Assembly: GCA_036787815.1 (NCBI GenBank)
Contig: DAIQOP010000066.1
Span: 1-16,281, forward strand
Length of the DNA stretch: 16,281 bases
Direction: 5' to 3'
Source of the DNA: DATBAK01 sp036787815
Lineage (GTDB): Bacteria > Actinomycetota > Acidimicrobiia > IMCC26256 > PALSA-610
Under the pieces are notes generated by a model, which was not told where the DNA came from, ran no database searches, and was given only the letters and a program-made list of their open reading frames with translations. The stretch's first letter is position 1. Each line of letters begins with the position of its first letter. Below are positions 14,371 to 16,281 of this stretch, one piece after another. A program made the translations under genes and the position numbers.

Positions 14371-14423
14371 CGTCCGGGGTCCGTTGGGCCGTGGCGTCGC
14401 TCGGCGGACCTCGACGTCCACCG

Positions 14424-14429
14424 TAGGCT
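14424..14429 (+). promoter_or_regulatory. -10 element of the hydroxyacid dehydrogenase gene (leaderless)
   Basis: TAGGCT (TANNNT) followed by six bases (cgcagg) and the ATG at 14436. The adjacent AGG touches the start codon, so it cannot act as a Shine-Dalgarno. No clear -35 is visible. Confidence 0.5.
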
Positions 14430-14435
14430 CGCAGG

Positions 14436-15362
14436 ATGTCGTTGCGAGTGGTGAACCAGCTGGGCGCGCGTGCTGCCGCCGCCGTGCTCACGGACTTTCC
14501 CGACGCCGAAGTCGTCGACTTCGATCCGGCCGGCCCGCCTCCCGGCTTCACCGCCGACGTGATGTTCGGTGGGTGGGGCGAGTGGGAGCAGCTCGGCCCG
14601 TGGGTGCGTACGGTTCCGTGGGTCCAGCTGTCGGGTACCGGCATCGACGGCCTGCCCGACGAGCTGTTCGACGGTCGCACCGTCACCTGCGCGCGCGGCG
14701 CGAGCGGCGTCGCGATCTCGGAGTTCGTGATGGCCGCGATGCTCGCGTTCGCGAAGGACATGCCGAAGGTATGGCTCGACGCGCCGCCGAAGCACTGGAA
14801 CTTTCACCCGCTCAGCACGCTCGAGCACAAGACGCTCGCGCTCGTCGGGCTCGGAGGTATCGGTACCGAGATCGCGAAGCGGGCGCTGCCGTTCGGCATG
14901 CGCGTGCTCGCGGTCCGGCGCACGGCGGCCCCGAGCCCCGTCGCCGGGGTCGAGGTGCTTCCCGACTTCGAGGCGCTCTTGCCCGAGGCCGATCATCTCG
15001 TGCTCGCGGCACCAGGGACCCACCGCACACGCCACCTCGTCGACGCGGCGGCACTCGAAGCGGTGAAGCCGGGCGTGCATCTGGTGAACATCGCGCGCGG
15101 TTCGCTCGTCGACCAGGACGCGCTGCGCGTCGCGCTCGACGACGGCCGGGTCGCGATGGCCACGCTCGACACCGTCGACCCCGAGCCGCTTCCGGCCGGT
15201 CACTGGATGTACGAGCATCCCAAGGTCAGGCTGAGCGCGCACGTGTCGTGGGGGACGACCGAGCACTTCACCGGCTCGATCGCGATCCTTGTGGAGAACC
15301 TGCACCGATTCGTCGACGGCCGACCGCTCCGCGATCTGGTCGACCGTTCCGAGGGCTACTGA
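14436..15362 (+). CDS. D-isomer-specific 2-hydroxyacid dehydrogenase family protein
   Basis: 308 residues. The family reduces 2-keto acids or oxidises D-2-hydroxy acids with NAD(P). The nucleotide-binding fingerprint GLGGIG is at 138-143. The catalytic residues are Arg221 (IARGSLVD), Glu250 (LDTVDPEPLP) and His269 (LSAHVSW), all in normal order. The N-terminal substrate domain (1-100) is short, and a Trp-rich GGWGEWEQLGPW stretch (45-56) lies near the usual substrate loop. The ATG at 14436 is supported by a -10 element six bases upstream. The gene is followed four bases later by a Gfo/Idh/MocA oxidoreductase, so they are likely co-transcribed and may act in one pathway. The exact acid (glyoxylate, hydroxypyruvate, phosphoglycerate-like or other) cannot be told. 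Confidence 0.92.
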   Translation: MSLRVVNQLGARAAAAVLTDFPDAEVVDFDPAGPPPGFTADVMFGGWGEWEQLGPWVRTVPWVQLSGTGIDGLPDELFDGRTVTCARGASGVAISEFVMAAMLAFAKDMPKVWLDAPPKHWNFHPLSTLEHKTLALVGLGGIGTEIAKRALPFGMRVLAVRRTAAPSPVAGVEVLPDFEALLPEADHLVLAAPGTHRTRHLVDAAALEAVKPGVHLVNIARGSLVDQDALRVALDDGRVAMATLDTVDPEPLPAGHWMYEHPKVRLSAHVSWGTTEHFTGSIAILVENLHRFVDGRPLRDLVDRSEGY

Positions 15363-15366
15363 GCGC

Positions 15367-16281
15367 ATGGCCGGCGCGCTTCCCGGGGTCGTCGTCGTCG
15401 GCACCGGCTTCGGTTGCCGAGTGCACGTGCCCGCACTGCGGGCCGCGGGCTTCGAGGTTGTCGCGCTCGTGGGGCGCGACGCGGATCGCACCGCGCGGCG
15501 CGCCGAACGCCTCGCCATCCCGTACACCGCGACGGTGCTCGCCGACGCGCTCGCGCGGCCCGGCGTCGCCGCGGTCACCATCGTCACTCCGCCCGCGACG
15601 CACGCGGCGCTCGCGATCGAGGCCGCGCGCGCCGGCAAGCACGTGCTGTGCGAGAAGCCGTTCGCGCTCGATGCCGCCGAGGCCGCGACGATGCTCGGCG
15701 CGGCGGAGCAGGCGGGAGTCGGCCATCTCGTCGGTCACGAGTTCCGGTGGGCGCCCGAGCGCGCCGTCGTCGGCCGGGCGATCGCGGCCGGTCGCATCGG
15801 CGAACCCCGGCTCGCGTCGCTCGTGTCGATCGTCGGCCTCGTTGCCGACCCCGGCGCCCGGCTCCCGGGGTGGTGGTTCGACGCGGCGCAGGGCGGGGGT
15901 TGGCTGGGCGCGTCGGGATCCCACGTCGTCGACCAGGTGCGCACGTGGCTGGGTGAGTTCGAGTCGGTGAGCGCGGCGGTCTCGACCGTCTCGTCGCGCA
16001 CCGGCGCCGGCGTGGCGGACGACACCTTCACGATCCGGTTCCGCCTCCGGTCGGGGGTGGAGGGCGTGCTCCAGCAGACGGCGGCCGCGTGGGGACCGAT
16101 GCGCGGGCTCACCACGGTTGCCGGTACCGACGGCACCGTGTGGATCGAAGGCCAGGACGCGTGGATCGCTGATCGCGACGGCGCGCGGATCCTCGACGTC
16201 CCCGACGATCTCGCGCTCCCGGCCGGCGCGACGCCCGAGCGCGAGGATCCGCGGCACCGGTTCACGCACCTCGAGCTCGGC
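15367..16281 (+). CDS. Gfo/Idh/MocA-family oxidoreductase, 3' end outside window
   Basis: 305 residues are visible and the frame runs off the window without a stop. The family uses NAD(P) to oxidise or reduce sugars, inositols and related compounds. The N-terminal Rossmann fold has GTGFG (12-16) and the hallmark EKP at 96-98, with Lys97 likely catalytic. The C-terminal alpha/beta domain contains GGGWLGASGSHVVDQVRTWLG (177-197), with His186 and Asp189 at the usual substrate positions. The first position of that motif, often an acidic residue (GGGxLxDxGxH), is Ala here. The family usually has 330-400 residues, so only a short C-terminal part is missing. The ATG at 15367 lies four bases after the hydroxyacid dehydrogenase stop; GAGGG about 11 bases upstream is a possible, rather distant, ribosome binding site. 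Confidence 0.9.
   Translation, partial: MAGALPGVVVVGTGFGCRVHVPALRAAGFEVVALVGRDADRTARRAERLAIPYTATVLADALARPGVAAVTIVTPPATHAALAIEAARAGKHVLCEKPFALDAAEAATMLGAAEQAGVGHLVGHEFRWAPERAVVGRAIAAGRIGEPRLASLVSIVGLVADPGARLPGWWFDAAQGGGWLGASGSHVVDQVRTWLGEFESVSAAVSTVSSRTGAGVADDTFTIRFRLRSGVEGVLQQTAAAWGPMRGLTTVAGTDGTVWIEGQDAWIADRDGARILDVPDDLALPAGATPEREDPRHRFTHLELG

Noticed and set aside
14310..15638. Minus-strand 442-codon frame opposite the hydroxyacid dehydrogenase
   Set aside because: Shadow of a clear dehydrogenase; it also crosses the leaderless promoter and the start of the next gene.

Overview
The window is very GC-rich DNA with strong third-position GC bias, frequent GTG starts and tightly packed genes. 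The gene content (wax ester synthase/diacylglycerol acyltransferase, a mycothiol-type LmbE/PIG-L deacetylase, fused LivH-LivM permease, MaoC plus MFE-2-like SDR, EttA) fits an actinobacterium. My guess is an Acidimicrobiia-like lineage, inferred from gene style only. No rRNA, tRNA, CRISPR array, insertion sequence or prophage gene is visible. The window is chromosomal and mostly housekeeping or metabolic. I found no clear new multi-gene system; the most interesting material is in the gene starts and intergenic signals.

Layout. (1) 1-2895: the C-terminal half of ettA (ABC-F translation factor) converges on a small lipoprotein gene. That gene is divergent, across only 17 bp, from an arfB-type ribosome-rescue hydrolase, which is followed by a membrane protein with an ion-channel-like pore loop. 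(2) 2783-6411: lipid genes. A membrane-anchored alpha/beta hydrolase (-) and a wax ester synthase/DGAT (+) are divergent across 38 bp, and a PIG-L deacetylase (-) converges on the latter. (3) 6533-11459: a four-gene branched-chain-amino-acid-type ABC importer: lipoprotein binding protein, fused LivH-LivM permease, LivG and LivF, with 4-nt start/stop overlaps at the last two junctions and a hairpin after the binding-protein gene. (4) 11468-14218: a TetR regulator (-) divergent from a MaoC hydratase, MFE-2-like SDR and small TIM-barrel epimerase operon. The epimerase apparently starts at a CTG codon. (5) 14436-16281: a D-2-hydroxyacid dehydrogenase followed 4 nt later by a Gfo/Idh/MocA oxidoreductase that runs off the window.

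Function. MaoC plus SDR can supply the hydratase and dehydrogenase steps of acyl-CoA beta-oxidation; the TetR is well placed to control them and perhaps the importer. The hydrolase/WS-DGAT pair could make and mobilise neutral lipid. The last two genes, and perhaps the TIM-barrel protein, look like sugar or hydroxy-acid chemistry.

A recurring pattern: seven starts (1320-, 1338+, 4108-, 4147+, 6411-, 12157-, 14436+) each have a -10-like hexamer with A at position 2 and T at position 6, exactly six bases before the start codon. That is the geometry of leaderless transcripts, and it decides several start choices. Genes with leaders or inside operons (livJ, livHM, livG, livF, maoC, the epimerase) instead carry Shine-Dalgarno sequences.
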